Source: Rudanella paleaurantiibacter
Lineage (GTDB): Bacteria; Bacteroidota; Bacteroidia; Cytophagales; Spirosomataceae
Direction: 5' to 3'
Length of the DNA: 64,000 bases
Assembly (NCBI RefSeq): GCF_009184635.1
Contig: NZ_WELI01000011.1
Span: forward strand, 1 to 64,000
Shown here: piece after piece, positions 1-6,935 of the stretch
How positions within the stretch are numbered: position 1 is the stretch's first letter
How the letters are laid out: every line of letters starts with the position of its first letter
Notes under the pieces: generated by a model
What the model saw: the letters and a program-made list of their open reading frames with translations, nothing else
What the model was told of the DNA's origin: nothing
Database searches by the model: none
Position numbers and translations under genes: made by a program

Positions 1-74
1 GCTGAGCCTGCCTGTCCTGGTAGAAGAGGGGTGATTTTAGTCCATTCCTGCTCGGTGATCTCATAGCGTCTCAT
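1..74 (-). CDS. IS5-family transposase, N-terminal fragment (runs off left edge)
   Basis: The ATG is at 72-74 on the minus strand. The visible protein starts MRRYEITEQEWTKITPLLPG, the typical opening of IS5-family transposases of the DUF4096 type, whose N-terminal region is a helical DNA-binding segment. Only about 24 residues are in the window, so the DDE catalytic core cannot be checked. The family call rests on this N-terminal signature alone. Confidence 0.7.
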   Translation of the reverse strand, partial: MRRYEITEQEWTKITPLLPGQAGS

Positions 75-125
75 GCCACAAAGATCGTAGGATTGGGTAA
101 GTTTATCCTAATTGTCCACACACTC
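1..125 (-). mobile_element. IS5-family insertion sequence, one end
   Basis: The left edge holds the terminal part of an insertion sequence whose transposase reads leftwards off the window. Read on the minus strand, the likely end near position 125 begins GAGTGTGTGGACAATTAGG, a form common for IS5/IS427-type ends. The transposase ATG follows about 50 bases inside. Immediately outside, a DUF4249 reading frame continues without its N-terminal part, so the element appears to have inserted into or deleted part of that gene. A TA or CTAG-like target is plausible at 124-128. The exact boundary is inferred, because the other end of the element is not in view. Confidence 0.6.
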
Positions 126-349
126 TAGAAGGACCCGTACAATCGGGGGGCATGAGAGGCAAAGTGGATCAGTTACGCGTAAGTTTAATCCGCGCGAATC
201 GGGGGTACTTTGAGTATAACCGTGCTTTCAATGCAAATGAAGGGTTTCTTCAGGCTTTTCAGCCGCCCCAGGTACGTTACTCCAATGTAAAAGGTGGATA
301 CGGCATTATTTTGTCGTACAACAGCGATACCGTCACTATACGATTGTGA
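126..349 (+). pseudogene. DUF4249 lipoprotein, C-terminal remnant
   Basis: The reading frame is open from about 101 and ends with TGA at 347-349. From 126 it encodes about 74 residues ending in PPQVRYSNVKGGYGIILSYN and a short tail. The block with a tyrosine-rich segment, then a proline pair, YSN, GG and GI, matches the C-terminal end of DUF4249 proteins. These are roughly 280-400-residue surface lipoproteins usually paired with TonB-dependent receptors. Signal peptide, lipobox and about three quarters of the protein are missing, and an IS5-type end lies directly upstream. It is therefore read as a gene truncated by insertion. The first internal ATG (152) has no obvious reason to be a real start. 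Confidence 0.55.
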
Positions 350-391
350 AAATTGAAATCAGGTTAATGGTGGAGGGGCAGCATTCTGACC

Positions 392-1099
392 TTGCCCATT
401 CTGGTGTACCTGTTGCACATAAACCCGGTCACCTCATCGGCTTACTCGCTCTTTGTGGTCGGAACCACCTCTCTCGTGGGGGCTATCACGTATATGCGGC
501 AGCGACAGGTCGACTATCGGGTAGCACTGGTTTTTTCGGTGCCTTCGTTTGTCGCAGTGTACGTCTCGCGCCATTTTCTGCTTCCGGCCATTCCCGAAAC
601 ACTCGGTGCCGTGGGGCCGCTTATGCTCACCCGTAATGGATTAATCATGGTCCTGTTTAGTCTGCTCATGCTGGGGCCCGCCCTGTCGATGATTCGCGAC
701 GGGGGCCGTACGGGTAGGGTGGGCCGGACCAAAGGTCTAAAACTACCCTTGATTGGAGCCGAGGGTGCTCTTGTTGGGCTGCTGACCGGACTGGTTAGGG
801 CAGGAGGGGGCTTTCTGATTATTCCGGCACTCGTGCTATTGGCGCGGTTGCCCATGAAAATGGCCGTTGGGACATCGCTGCTCATCATCGCCGTGAAATC
901 ACTGATTGGCTTCACCGGCGACCTACGTCATGTTGCTATCGACTGGCCCTTTTTGCTCTGTTTCACGCTGCTATCTATCACAGGGGTTTTTATTGGCACG
1001 TACCTGTCGCGGTACGTATCGGGGTCGCGGCTCAAAAAATCGTTTGGTTACTTTGTGATCCTGCTGGGTGTTTACATCCTCCTGCGCGAGGTTTCGTAG
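392..1099 (+). CDS. sulfite exporter TauE/SafE family protein, N-terminally eroded
   Basis: The 235-residue product has about seven hydrophobic segments and two family repeat blocks, PILVYLLHINPVTSSAYSLF and later GGGFLIIPALVLLA followed by KMAVGTSLLI. TauE/SafE proteins are inner-membrane anion permeases, often tied to sulfonate or sulfite export. Family members usually start about 20-25 residues earlier with a first helix and a LIGGGGSILT segment. Here the matching DNA just upstream (about 365-392) is present but out of frame: it can be read as that motif only if two single bases are restored. In the second repeat the usual glycine of VGAGGG is arginine (VRAGGG). These changes suggest a decaying gene beside an insertion sequence. 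A shortened protein may still be made from 392. Family call is firm, functionality doubtful. Confidence 0.7.
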   Translation: MPILVYLLHINPVTSSAYSLFVVGTTSLVGAITYMRQRQVDYRVALVFSVPSFVAVYVSRHFLLPAIPETLGAVGPLMLTRNGLIMVLFSLLMLGPALSMIRDGGRTGRVGRTKGLKLPLIGAEGALVGLLTGLVRAGGGFLIIPALVLLARLPMKMAVGTSLLIIAVKSLIGFTGDLRHVAIDWPFLLCFTLLSITGVFIGTYLSRYVSGSRLKKSFGYFVILLGVYILLREVS

Positions 1100-1167
1100 C
1101 GTTGAAAGGCGGTGGGTTAATGGGTAGGCAGTCAGCAGACCGACCTTATGAAACCAAAACCCGCTTC

Positions 1168-2136
1168 ATGAAGTCCTACCAACCCATTGCCCGACCCGGT
1201 TCCGTTTTTCTGTTTCTGATTTTTTTACTGGGCGTTGCTCAGGCGCAAACGCCTTCGGGCAAGGGTGCGAAACCCCTGCGGCTGTTCATGATCGGCAATA
1301 GTTTTTCGCAAAACGCATCGCGCTATCTGCCGCAATTGAGTAAAGAGGGCGGGCATCCGCTCATCATCGGTCGGGCCGAAATTGGCGGAAGTTCATTACA
1401 ACGGCACTGGAGCCACGTTGAGGCCGCCGAGCGCGACCCGGCCGACCCCAACGGGAAACCCTACGGAGGTAAGTCGCTGAAAATGTTGCTGTCTGATGGG
1501 GTATGGGATGTCGTGACGATTCAGCAGGCTTCTATCCTTTCCGGCGACCCGGCCACATACCGCCCTTATGCCCAAAAGCTCTACGATTATGTTCGGAAGT
1601 TGCAGCCCAACGCGACAGTGGTTATCCACCAAACCTGGGCGTACCGCTCCGATTCCAATGATTTTAGCCGGATTGCCGAGGGCGATTCGGCGGATAATGC
1701 CGCGCAGATGTGGCAAAAATCGAGAGCGGCCTACCATGCTATTGCCAATGAGCTGGGCCTGCCCATCATCCCCAATGGCGATGCCTTCTGGCGCGTCGGT
1801 AGCCGCTCTAAATGGGCGTACCATCGGGACCCGGCCTACAATTTTGCCCAGCCTCAAGCTCCGGCATTGCCTAACCAAACCCATTCGCTGCATGTAGGCT
1901 ACCGCTGGGATGGAGCCAGGCTGGCGTTCGATTCGCACCATGCCAATGCGGCCGGTTGCTATCTGGGTGGGCTGGTGTGGTACGGGTTCCTGTTCAACGA
2001 ATCGCCCCGTAAACTGACCTTCCGGCCCGCCGAAGTTGATGAATCGTTTGCCCGCAAGCTCAAAAAAACGGCCTGGTCGACCGTCAGGCGAGAGCGCCGG
2101 CTGGCAAAATCACGCCCGGTTTGGCTTGGTGAGTAA
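1168..2136 (+). CDS. secreted DUF4886 (SGNH hydrolase-like) protein
   Basis: A start at 1168 gives a 322-residue protein with a clean signal peptide (MKSYQPIARPGSVFLFLIFL, cleaved after a VAQAQ stretch). An upstream in-frame ATG at 1102 would put 22 charged residues before it and is less likely. The mature part opens with LRLFMIGNSFSQNASRYLPQ; the GNSFS motif is the nucleophile block of DUF4886, an SGNH-hydrolase relative. A C-terminal DSHHANAAGCYLGGLVWYG block supplies the Asp-x-x-His-like element. Substrate is unknown. Such proteins occur among carbohydrate-active genes in Bacteroidota, so an esterase role on sugars is possible. It stands alone on the plus strand, converging with the DUF5694 gene at 2171. 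Confidence 0.8.
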   Translation: MKSYQPIARPGSVFLFLIFLLGVAQAQTPSGKGAKPLRLFMIGNSFSQNASRYLPQLSKEGGHPLIIGRAEIGGSSLQRHWSHVEAAERDPADPNGKPYGGKSLKMLLSDGVWDVVTIQQASILSGDPATYRPYAQKLYDYVRKLQPNATVVIHQTWAYRSDSNDFSRIAEGDSADNAAQMWQKSRAAYHAIANELGLPIIPNGDAFWRVGSRSKWAYHRDPAYNFAQPQAPALPNQTHSLHVGYRWDGARLAFDSHHANAAGCYLGGLVWYGFLFNESPRKLTFRPAEVDESFARKLKKTAWSTVRRERRLAKSRPVWLGE

Positions 2137-2170
2137 TGAGTCGTAAGCCTGGCCTGGCAGTCAAATTTAA

Positions 2171-3040
2171 TTAACGGCAGTACGAAAGCGGAGAAACCAG
2201 TTCGTAAGCAGGGTTGACCCGGTAAAGCTCCTGAAGAACACCCACATGGGTCACGCCAAACATGAGCAGGAGCCGTTTGCCCTGATACTGCCGTTGATAA
2301 CGCAGCGCATTACTGTAAATCTTCAGATTGCGGTTGTAAAACAGACTGATATATTCTGCGCCGATGTAGCGTTTATCTACCTTACTTACGTCGACCGTGT
2401 TGGTGGCGGTTTTGGAAAATTCTCCGTCCACTACGGCCGCAGGTAGGTTGTAAAACAGCCTGTGGGTGAACGAAATAAGGTCTGGTTGGTTTAGCCGGGT
2501 GATGTAATCGTATACCGACACGCTGTCCTGTTGCACCTGTTTTTTCAAGGGGCGAGCCAACCCTTGAAGCTGCTGCAAACCTTGCCTGAATACCTCAATG
2601 TTTTCGCCTTCGGCCAGCAGCGACTGGGCAGTGGCTTCGTAATGATCGGCGCAATAGACTCGCTTGTGTTTTAGCCGTTTTGCCAGAACAAACCCGACCT
2701 GAAAGGTTTCACTACGCCCCTCTTTTATTTCCGAGAGCGATAACTTGTCCGTTGAGAAAAGTTGATACAAACTGTCGATGCGGCTCTGTTCACTCGGGTC
2801 CACCTCCACCAAAATCATATCGGGGGCATACTCCATCAGGCAGTTGTTAAGCTTGGTCAGTTCGGCTTGTTTTTTGGTACTGTAAACATCCGATTGGGGC
2901 TGATTATTGTAAAGTTGATTGAGGTGATCGAAGCCCACAATCATGACCTGGGCAGACGGTGCCTCCTGCGCGAGAGCCACCGGAGTTCGACTAGACAGAA
3001 AGAGAAAGACAAGAGCAACCTTGCCCAACAGGTGTGTCAT
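2171..3040 (-). CDS. DUF5694 domain-containing secreted protein
   Basis: The product is 289 residues. An N-terminal hydrophobic segment ends in ALAQ (about residue 25), consistent with export. The mature part begins AQVMIVGFDHLNQLYNNQP, followed by a MILVEVDPSEQSRID block, and ends with GVTHVGVLQELYRVNPAYEL. The order strand, (H/N) turn, then a conserved VE and a C-terminal GxxHV matches DUF5694, a family distantly related to the TraB/GumN fold with a proposed but unproven hydrolytic role. It sits alone, convergent with the DUF4886 gene, with a long repeat-rich gap upstream. No partner suggests a pathway. Confidence 0.7.
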   Translation of the reverse strand: MTHLLGKVALVFLFLSSRTPVALAQEAPSAQVMIVGFDHLNQLYNNQPQSDVYSTKKQAELTKLNNCLMEYAPDMILVEVDPSEQSRIDSLYQLFSTDKLSLSEIKEGRSETFQVGFVLAKRLKHKRVYCADHYEATAQSLLAEGENIEVFRQGLQQLQGLARPLKKQVQQDSVSVYDYITRLNQPDLISFTHRLFYNLPAAVVDGEFSKTATNTVDVSKVDKRYIGAEYISLFYNRNLKIYSNALRYQRQYQGKRLLLMFGVTHVGVLQELYRVNPAYELVSPLSYCR

Positions 3041-3263
3041 TTTTAGGCGTTGATGAGTACTGTAAATATATAAATGGCTTGAATGTGTAAATATAAGGTA
3101 GTCACTACTATCAATTGATGAGGAATAAAATACGTTTGTAGAATACTATTGTTTGGCATTCAAATGACAGGGCAGGGTTGTCGGAGTAGTGATCTTTGAA
3201 ACAGGTCATTATCAGGATACTAATGTCGTTGGAACGGTGAAAAGCTTGTTTCAAATAAGCAAT

Positions 3264-3399
3264 GGAGCAGAATTAAACAGAAGGATTCAAAACAGACACT
3301 TTTGTCATCCCGACGAAGGAGGGATCTTTCTAATTAACTAACTGTAAGATCCCTCCTTCGTCGGGATGACAAAAGCAGAGTCTAAACTAGTTCTGCTCC
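3264..3399. repeat. palindromic repeat with 25-bp perfect arms
   Basis: An inner perfect inverted repeat has 25-bp arms at 3304-3328 and 3346-3370, separated by 17 bases. It is nested in a looser outer inverted repeat: GGAGCAGAATTAAACAG at 3264 and TTAGACT...GTTCTGCTCC-type sequence ending at 3399. A half copy of the outer arm (GAGCAGAACTAAACAGAAG) occurs at 53860-53878 beside a gene remnant. The sequence is non-coding on both strands. Confidence 0.75.
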
Positions 3400-3410
3400 A
3401 CTACTTAAGA

Positions 3411-3490
3411 GAATGTAAAATGCATAATGAGTAATTGGGTTGCCTGCTGACAATCAGCTATTTAATCATACATTTCACATTGTTCATCTC
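3411..3490 (+). repeat. ~80-95-bp AT-rich inverted-end repeat, copy 1 of 3
   Basis: An AT-rich unit with ends of the type GAATGTAAAATGCATAATGA and a core CCTGCTGACAATCAGCTA. Copies of the same unit occur at 35968-36060 (same orientation) and 42043-42137 (opposite orientation). The ends are imperfect inverted repeats, so each copy can fold on itself. No protein is encoded. Confidence 0.7.
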
Positions 3491-3577
3491 AGTACTGGAC
3501 CTTCGGACTTCAGACACTGGACGTTAGACTTACTACCTGTATATATGGCGGTCTAACGTCTAATGTCCAGTACTCAC
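3490..3577. repeat. inverted repeat of TACTGGAC/GTCCAGTA type
   Basis: Outer arms are AGTACTGGAC near 3491 and GTCCAGTACT near 3567. Inner arms are GGACGTTAGAC and GTCTAACGTC, around 3530-3560. A related half unit (TACCGGACC..TACTGGACTTTAGACC) is found at 38299-38336, between the dehydratase and fucosidase genes. It is non-coding. Confidence 0.6.
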
Positions 3578-3618
3578 ATTGTTACTTATACACTCAATGC
3601 AGTCTGACTACTTAAAAC

Positions 3619-3779
3619 AACGTGAATTATGCATAATGGCTGACGCAAGGGCCTTCGACTGGCTCAGGCTGACTATAAACTTGAGAGCCGCTAGTCAGCC
3701 TGAGCCTGTCGAAGGCCCTTGCGTTAGCAATCATTTGTTCAACAGCTAGTTGTATTACAAATTATCCATAATTTACGTT
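3619..3779 (+). repeat. 161-bp MITE-like element, copy A
   Basis: The element starts AACGTGAATTATGCATAAT and ends with the near-complement ATTATCCATAATTTACGTT. Inside is a long palindrome with arms of about 31 bp (CAAGGGCCTTCGAC and its complement) around a short loop. It is flanked on both sides by AAAAC (3614-3618 and 3780-3784), a 5-bp direct repeat as expected from transposition. It has the same length as the copies at 12600 and 29006 and is especially similar to the latter. It is too short to code for a transposase. Confidence 0.75.
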
Positions 3780-3866
3780 AAAACAATTCTTGGCGTTTAA
3801 CCGATGAATCGTTTGTATGAAAGTAGGCCGAACCGCCCAAAAGGTGAAGGAGCAGGATGAACGTTC

Positions 3867-5102
3867 TCATTGTTGCACCAGTATCCCGCCCAAGTAAAAC
3901 GCGTGGGCTTCGTACAGGGCCGGATTAGTAATGGTTTGGTTACGCTTTTTCAGGATGGCGGCCTTGTCCAGCCGGGTAGGCGACACCCGAATCTCGACCT
4001 GATGCAGACCCGGTTTCAGCCCCGAAATCAGACTGTAAAACATCCGGTAATAGGTGCAATACGCATCGAACCGGTCCAGATACCGGGGAGGGTCGTTGTC
4101 AATTTTCACCACGATCTGTCCAGCACCCGGCCCCACCACATCGACAATGCCGAAGCTCGTACCATTGGCCTGAAACCGAACCGTTGCGGCTGTGTCGGTC
4201 GTGGCATACACCCGGGGCAAAAACTGCGCGTAGGCCTTGCCTCGTGTCACGGAGTCCACAGCCTGCCAGTTTCCCTTCCGGTCGACGGCATCGGCCAGGA
4301 TAAGCGTGGCCTTCTCCAGATTATCGGCAACGAGCGGTTTGGGTAGCCGCCGACGAGCCGGTTTACCCACCCCAGCCAGCGCAAGCAGATGCTTCTGAAC
4401 GGTTTCGGCATAGACCCGCTGCCCGGTTTCGTTCAACGGGTGCACACCATCTTCCGAAAAAACGGGTTTGTCGGGGTAGTCTTTTGGTTTACCCTGCATA
4501 ATCATCTGGCCGTCGAGCACCTGCCGCACGGCGGGCAGACACATTGCCACCGAAGGCAGGTTGTAGTGGTCGGCGACGGCTTCCATGGCCGAGGCCGACA
4601 CCGGAAACTGCCCGCGACTGTAGTTCTCCAGTTGCGGTTTTGAAAATGTGTACACAAAACAGATGTCGGTTTGGGGGTTTGCCTGCCGAATCTGCCGGAC
4701 AATGCCTTCCATCGACGCTTTCACCGCCCGCGAGGGTCGGCCCTGATCGTTCACGGCAAATTCGACAAACACCAGATCGGGCTTGAAGGCGAGCACATGA
4801 GACCCCACCCGGTAAGCGCCAAAGTCGGAGCCGGTACCGCCGATGGCCGCCATAATCGGCTCGAACCGGGCGGTCGGGTACTGCTGCCCCAACCACCGAA
4901 ACGTTTGGTCGCGCCAGCCGCCATCGGCGCGGGTGATGCTCCCACCCAGATACGCCACCCGAACCGGCTGACCCGTTTTAATCGACGCGAAGAAATAGGG
5001 GAGCCCTCCGCGGTAGTTGGCTTCGGTGGCCGAGCGAATGCTATCCTGAGCCGAGGCTGAAAACGAAAGCAAAACGAGGAAAAGAAACGTGAGTTGGCGC
5101 AT
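3867..5102 (-). CDS. secreted SGNH/GDSL hydrolase (probable carbohydrate esterase)
   Basis: A start at 5102 gives 411 residues beginning with a signal peptide (MRQLTFLFLVLLSFSASAQ). The longer open frame to 5375 only adds sequence overlapping the neighbouring gene. The SGNH blocks are in order: AYLGGSITRADGGW (Ser nucleophile), AIGGTGSDFGAYR (Gly), FVEFAVNDQG (Asn) and SEDGVHPLNETG (Asp and His). After about residue 240 comes a beta-rich domain of unknown family. It probably removes acetyl or other ester groups from polysaccharide in the periplasm. It is the last gene of the minus-strand polysaccharide locus, 11 bases after the 600-residue gene, so co-transcription is likely. Bond and substrate specificity cannot be read from sequence. 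Confidence 0.85.
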   Translation of the reverse strand: MRQLTFLFLVLLSFSASAQDSIRSATEANYRGGLPYFFASIKTGQPVRVAYLGGSITRADGGWRDQTFRWLGQQYPTARFEPIMAAIGGTGSDFGAYRVGSHVLAFKPDLVFVEFAVNDQGRPSRAVKASMEGIVRQIRQANPQTDICFVYTFSKPQLENYSRGQFPVSASAMEAVADHYNLPSVAMCLPAVRQVLDGQMIMQGKPKDYPDKPVFSEDGVHPLNETGQRVYAETVQKHLLALAGVGKPARRRLPKPLVADNLEKATLILADAVDRKGNWQAVDSVTRGKAYAQFLPRVYATTDTAATVRFQANGTSFGIVDVVGPGAGQIVVKIDNDPPRYLDRFDAYCTYYRMFYSLISGLKPGLHQVEIRVSPTRLDKAAILKKRNQTITNPALYEAHAFYLGGILVQQ

Positions 5103-5113
5103 AAAACGGTTTA

Positions 5114-6916
5114 TTAATACCAGCCTACGTGTTTGGGCTGGGGTAATACTTGTGTAGGAACAGAAAGGCTCATACCCTGCCACGTGGCTTTCAACACGGC
5201 CGGGTCGGGCTGAATTTGGGGCCGCATGGCGTTCGGGTCGGGCGTGGGTGCCCCAACCGACAGGGTTAGCCCCCAAACCGCTTTCTGGATGGTGTTTAAG
5301 TCGAAACGGGTGGTGGGGCCGCTGTAGATAACGTAGTCGAGCCAGGCGGTGGTTGCGTTGCCACCTTTTTCCCATCGGCCGGGCCGCCCGTCGAGGGTAG
5401 CTTCGAACAGATTGAGGTTCAGGGGTAAACCTTCGAGCACCAGCCGAATCGGTTGGTTGGGACCTTCGGGCAGGCGCAGCGTATCGGGCAACTGCACATT
5501 GCCCAACTCAAACCGTACCCGGAGGTCACGGGCCTCAAACGTGCCGTCTTTCAGCAAATCGATATGAATGTGTTTGTCGCCTGCCCCTTTGCTCAGGTTG
5601 ATAGCCGCCAGCACCTTGCCATTGCGCTGTTCACTGTAAAAACTGGCCGAGCTGAAATCATACTCATCGTGCAGAAACCGGAGTTGGAGGTACTTTGGCT
5701 TGTCGGGCGTTCCCCAATATGCCAGCAGGGGCCGACGCTGATTCCACATCGACGAGCGATTGCTGGACGAAAGGGCAAAACGGTCGGTGAGGTAGCTTGT
5801 GCCAACAATCGGGGGGGCATCGGGCTCAAACACGTCGCGTTCGGTGCGCGGAAATGTAGGTTTGGTGAAGTACGAGAGCAAATAGGCGGGGAGCCGGTGT
5901 CGTAACCGGCCATAATTGCCCCAATCAAGGGCTTTGGGGTTTTCAGCGAACAGTTTGCCCTCCGAAGCCTCGTGCAACAGGTTGTAAAAACCCGGCAACA
6001 CCAACGACCGGTAGGCCCGGCTGTGTGGCCCACTCCATTGACCCGAAGGCTGATGGTAGTGGCGGGCAAGCATCGACCAGGCCAGATTGTATAACGAATC
6101 AATCCGTTGGCGGGTGCCCGGCTCCACAATGTGCAGCTGCATCCGGTTCAGGTCTTCCAGGGCCGTAATGGTGTAAGTTGGGCTGTTGTATTCGGTGAAG
6201 CCCCCTTTTTGCAGCGTGTATTGGTACAGGGTTTCAATCTTGTCGCGGCCGTAGGTTTGCAGCGTAGGCAGGTCAAACAGGTGGCCAACCAGGTAGGTTA
6301 CGTAGCTGCCCATCACGGCGATGTTAGTGTAATGCGGCCCCATGTTTCGTTTCTGAATGGCCCCGGCCGCCAACACCAGCGACCGACGCACGGCCTGTTG
6401 CAAGGCCGGGGGCAAGGTAGGGCCGTGGCTCATCCAGATGTCGAGCAGGGTCACGGCGTTGAAGTCGGCCATGTTAAAATCCGGGGGCGACTTCTTGGTT
6501 TGTAAAGGCTCTTCGAGGTAATACCCCCAGATGCCCCGCGTAGGGGAGCCGGTCAGGGTGTCCTGCAAGCCTACGCACTGGGCAATGATACCGTGGGCTC
6601 GGTCGCGCAGTTGGGCGTCGCCGGTGTTGAGCAGGGCCAGCGCGTACACCATCGACCCCCGAATCTCGTGCAAAGTGCCCGAAGTGGCGTCGCGGTGGTA
6701 CTGGTAGCCGTCTACCGTTGTCGAAAGCATCCGGGCCTTCTCGTCGTACCGTTTGTGAATCCCTTCGAGCAGTTTCAACAGAGTTTGCTGTTGCGGTTGA
6801 CTCAGCCGGATGGAGTTCAGCTGAATGGCGGTCGAGGGTTGGCCCCAGGCAGGTGCGTACAGGAAAAGAAAGGCGCTCAGGCTCAGCAGCGGGATCATTG
6901 TGCGAACGAAGGTCAT
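5114..6916 (-). CDS. secreted protein of unknown family, possible alpha/alpha-toroid lyase
   Basis: 600 residues with a signal peptide (cleaved after PAWGQ, about residue 26). I do not recognise a named family. The N-terminal two thirds is helical and carries conserved-looking aromatic and polar blocks: KRNMGPHYTNIAVMGSYV, then GGFTEYNSPTYTITALEDLN, then HSRAYRSLVLPGFYNLLHE. The C-terminal third is beta-rich. A helical toroid followed by a beta-sandwich, with Asn, Tyr, His and Arg in the helical part, is the plan of several polysaccharide lyase families. The gene lies between a heparinase-like lyase (20 bases upstream) and an SGNH esterase in the same operon. A lyase or hydrolase role is inferred from architecture and context only. 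Confidence 0.6.
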   Translation of the reverse strand: MTFVRTMIPLLSLSAFLFLYAPAWGQPSTAIQLNSIRLSQPQQQTLLKLLEGIHKRYDEKARMLSTTVDGYQYHRDATSGTLHEIRGSMVYALALLNTGDAQLRDRAHGIIAQCVGLQDTLTGSPTRGIWGYYLEEPLQTKKSPPDFNMADFNAVTLLDIWMSHGPTLPPALQQAVRRSLVLAAGAIQKRNMGPHYTNIAVMGSYVTYLVGHLFDLPTLQTYGRDKIETLYQYTLQKGGFTEYNSPTYTITALEDLNRMQLHIVEPGTRQRIDSLYNLAWSMLARHYHQPSGQWSGPHSRAYRSLVLPGFYNLLHEASEGKLFAENPKALDWGNYGRLRHRLPAYLLSYFTKPTFPRTERDVFEPDAPPIVGTSYLTDRFALSSSNRSSMWNQRRPLLAYWGTPDKPKYLQLRFLHDEYDFSSASFYSEQRNGKVLAAINLSKGAGDKHIHIDLLKDGTFEARDLRVRFELGNVQLPDTLRLPEGPNQPIRLVLEGLPLNLNLFEATLDGRPGRWEKGGNATTAWLDYVIYSGPTTRFDLNTIQKAVWGLTLSVGAPTPDPNAMRPQIQPDPAVLKATWQGMSLSVPTQVLPQPKHVGWY

Positions 6917-6935
6917 TGTCTGGATAGGGTCTGTT

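Noticed and set aside
346-636. 96-codon frame overlapping the TauE/SafE gene
   Set aside because: It is an out-of-frame reading of the same DNA. It contains the shifted remains of the TauE N-terminal region but no protein of its own.
3619-3779. Long palindrome taken as an ordinary terminator
   Set aside because: Its length, the constant 161-bp size in three places and the flanking 5-bp repeats fit a mobile element better. It lacks a T run at the stem end.
5103-5375. N-terminal extension of the SGNH hydrolase to 5375
   Set aside because: The extra 91 codons overlap the neighbouring gene, and a perfect signal peptide begins at 5102.
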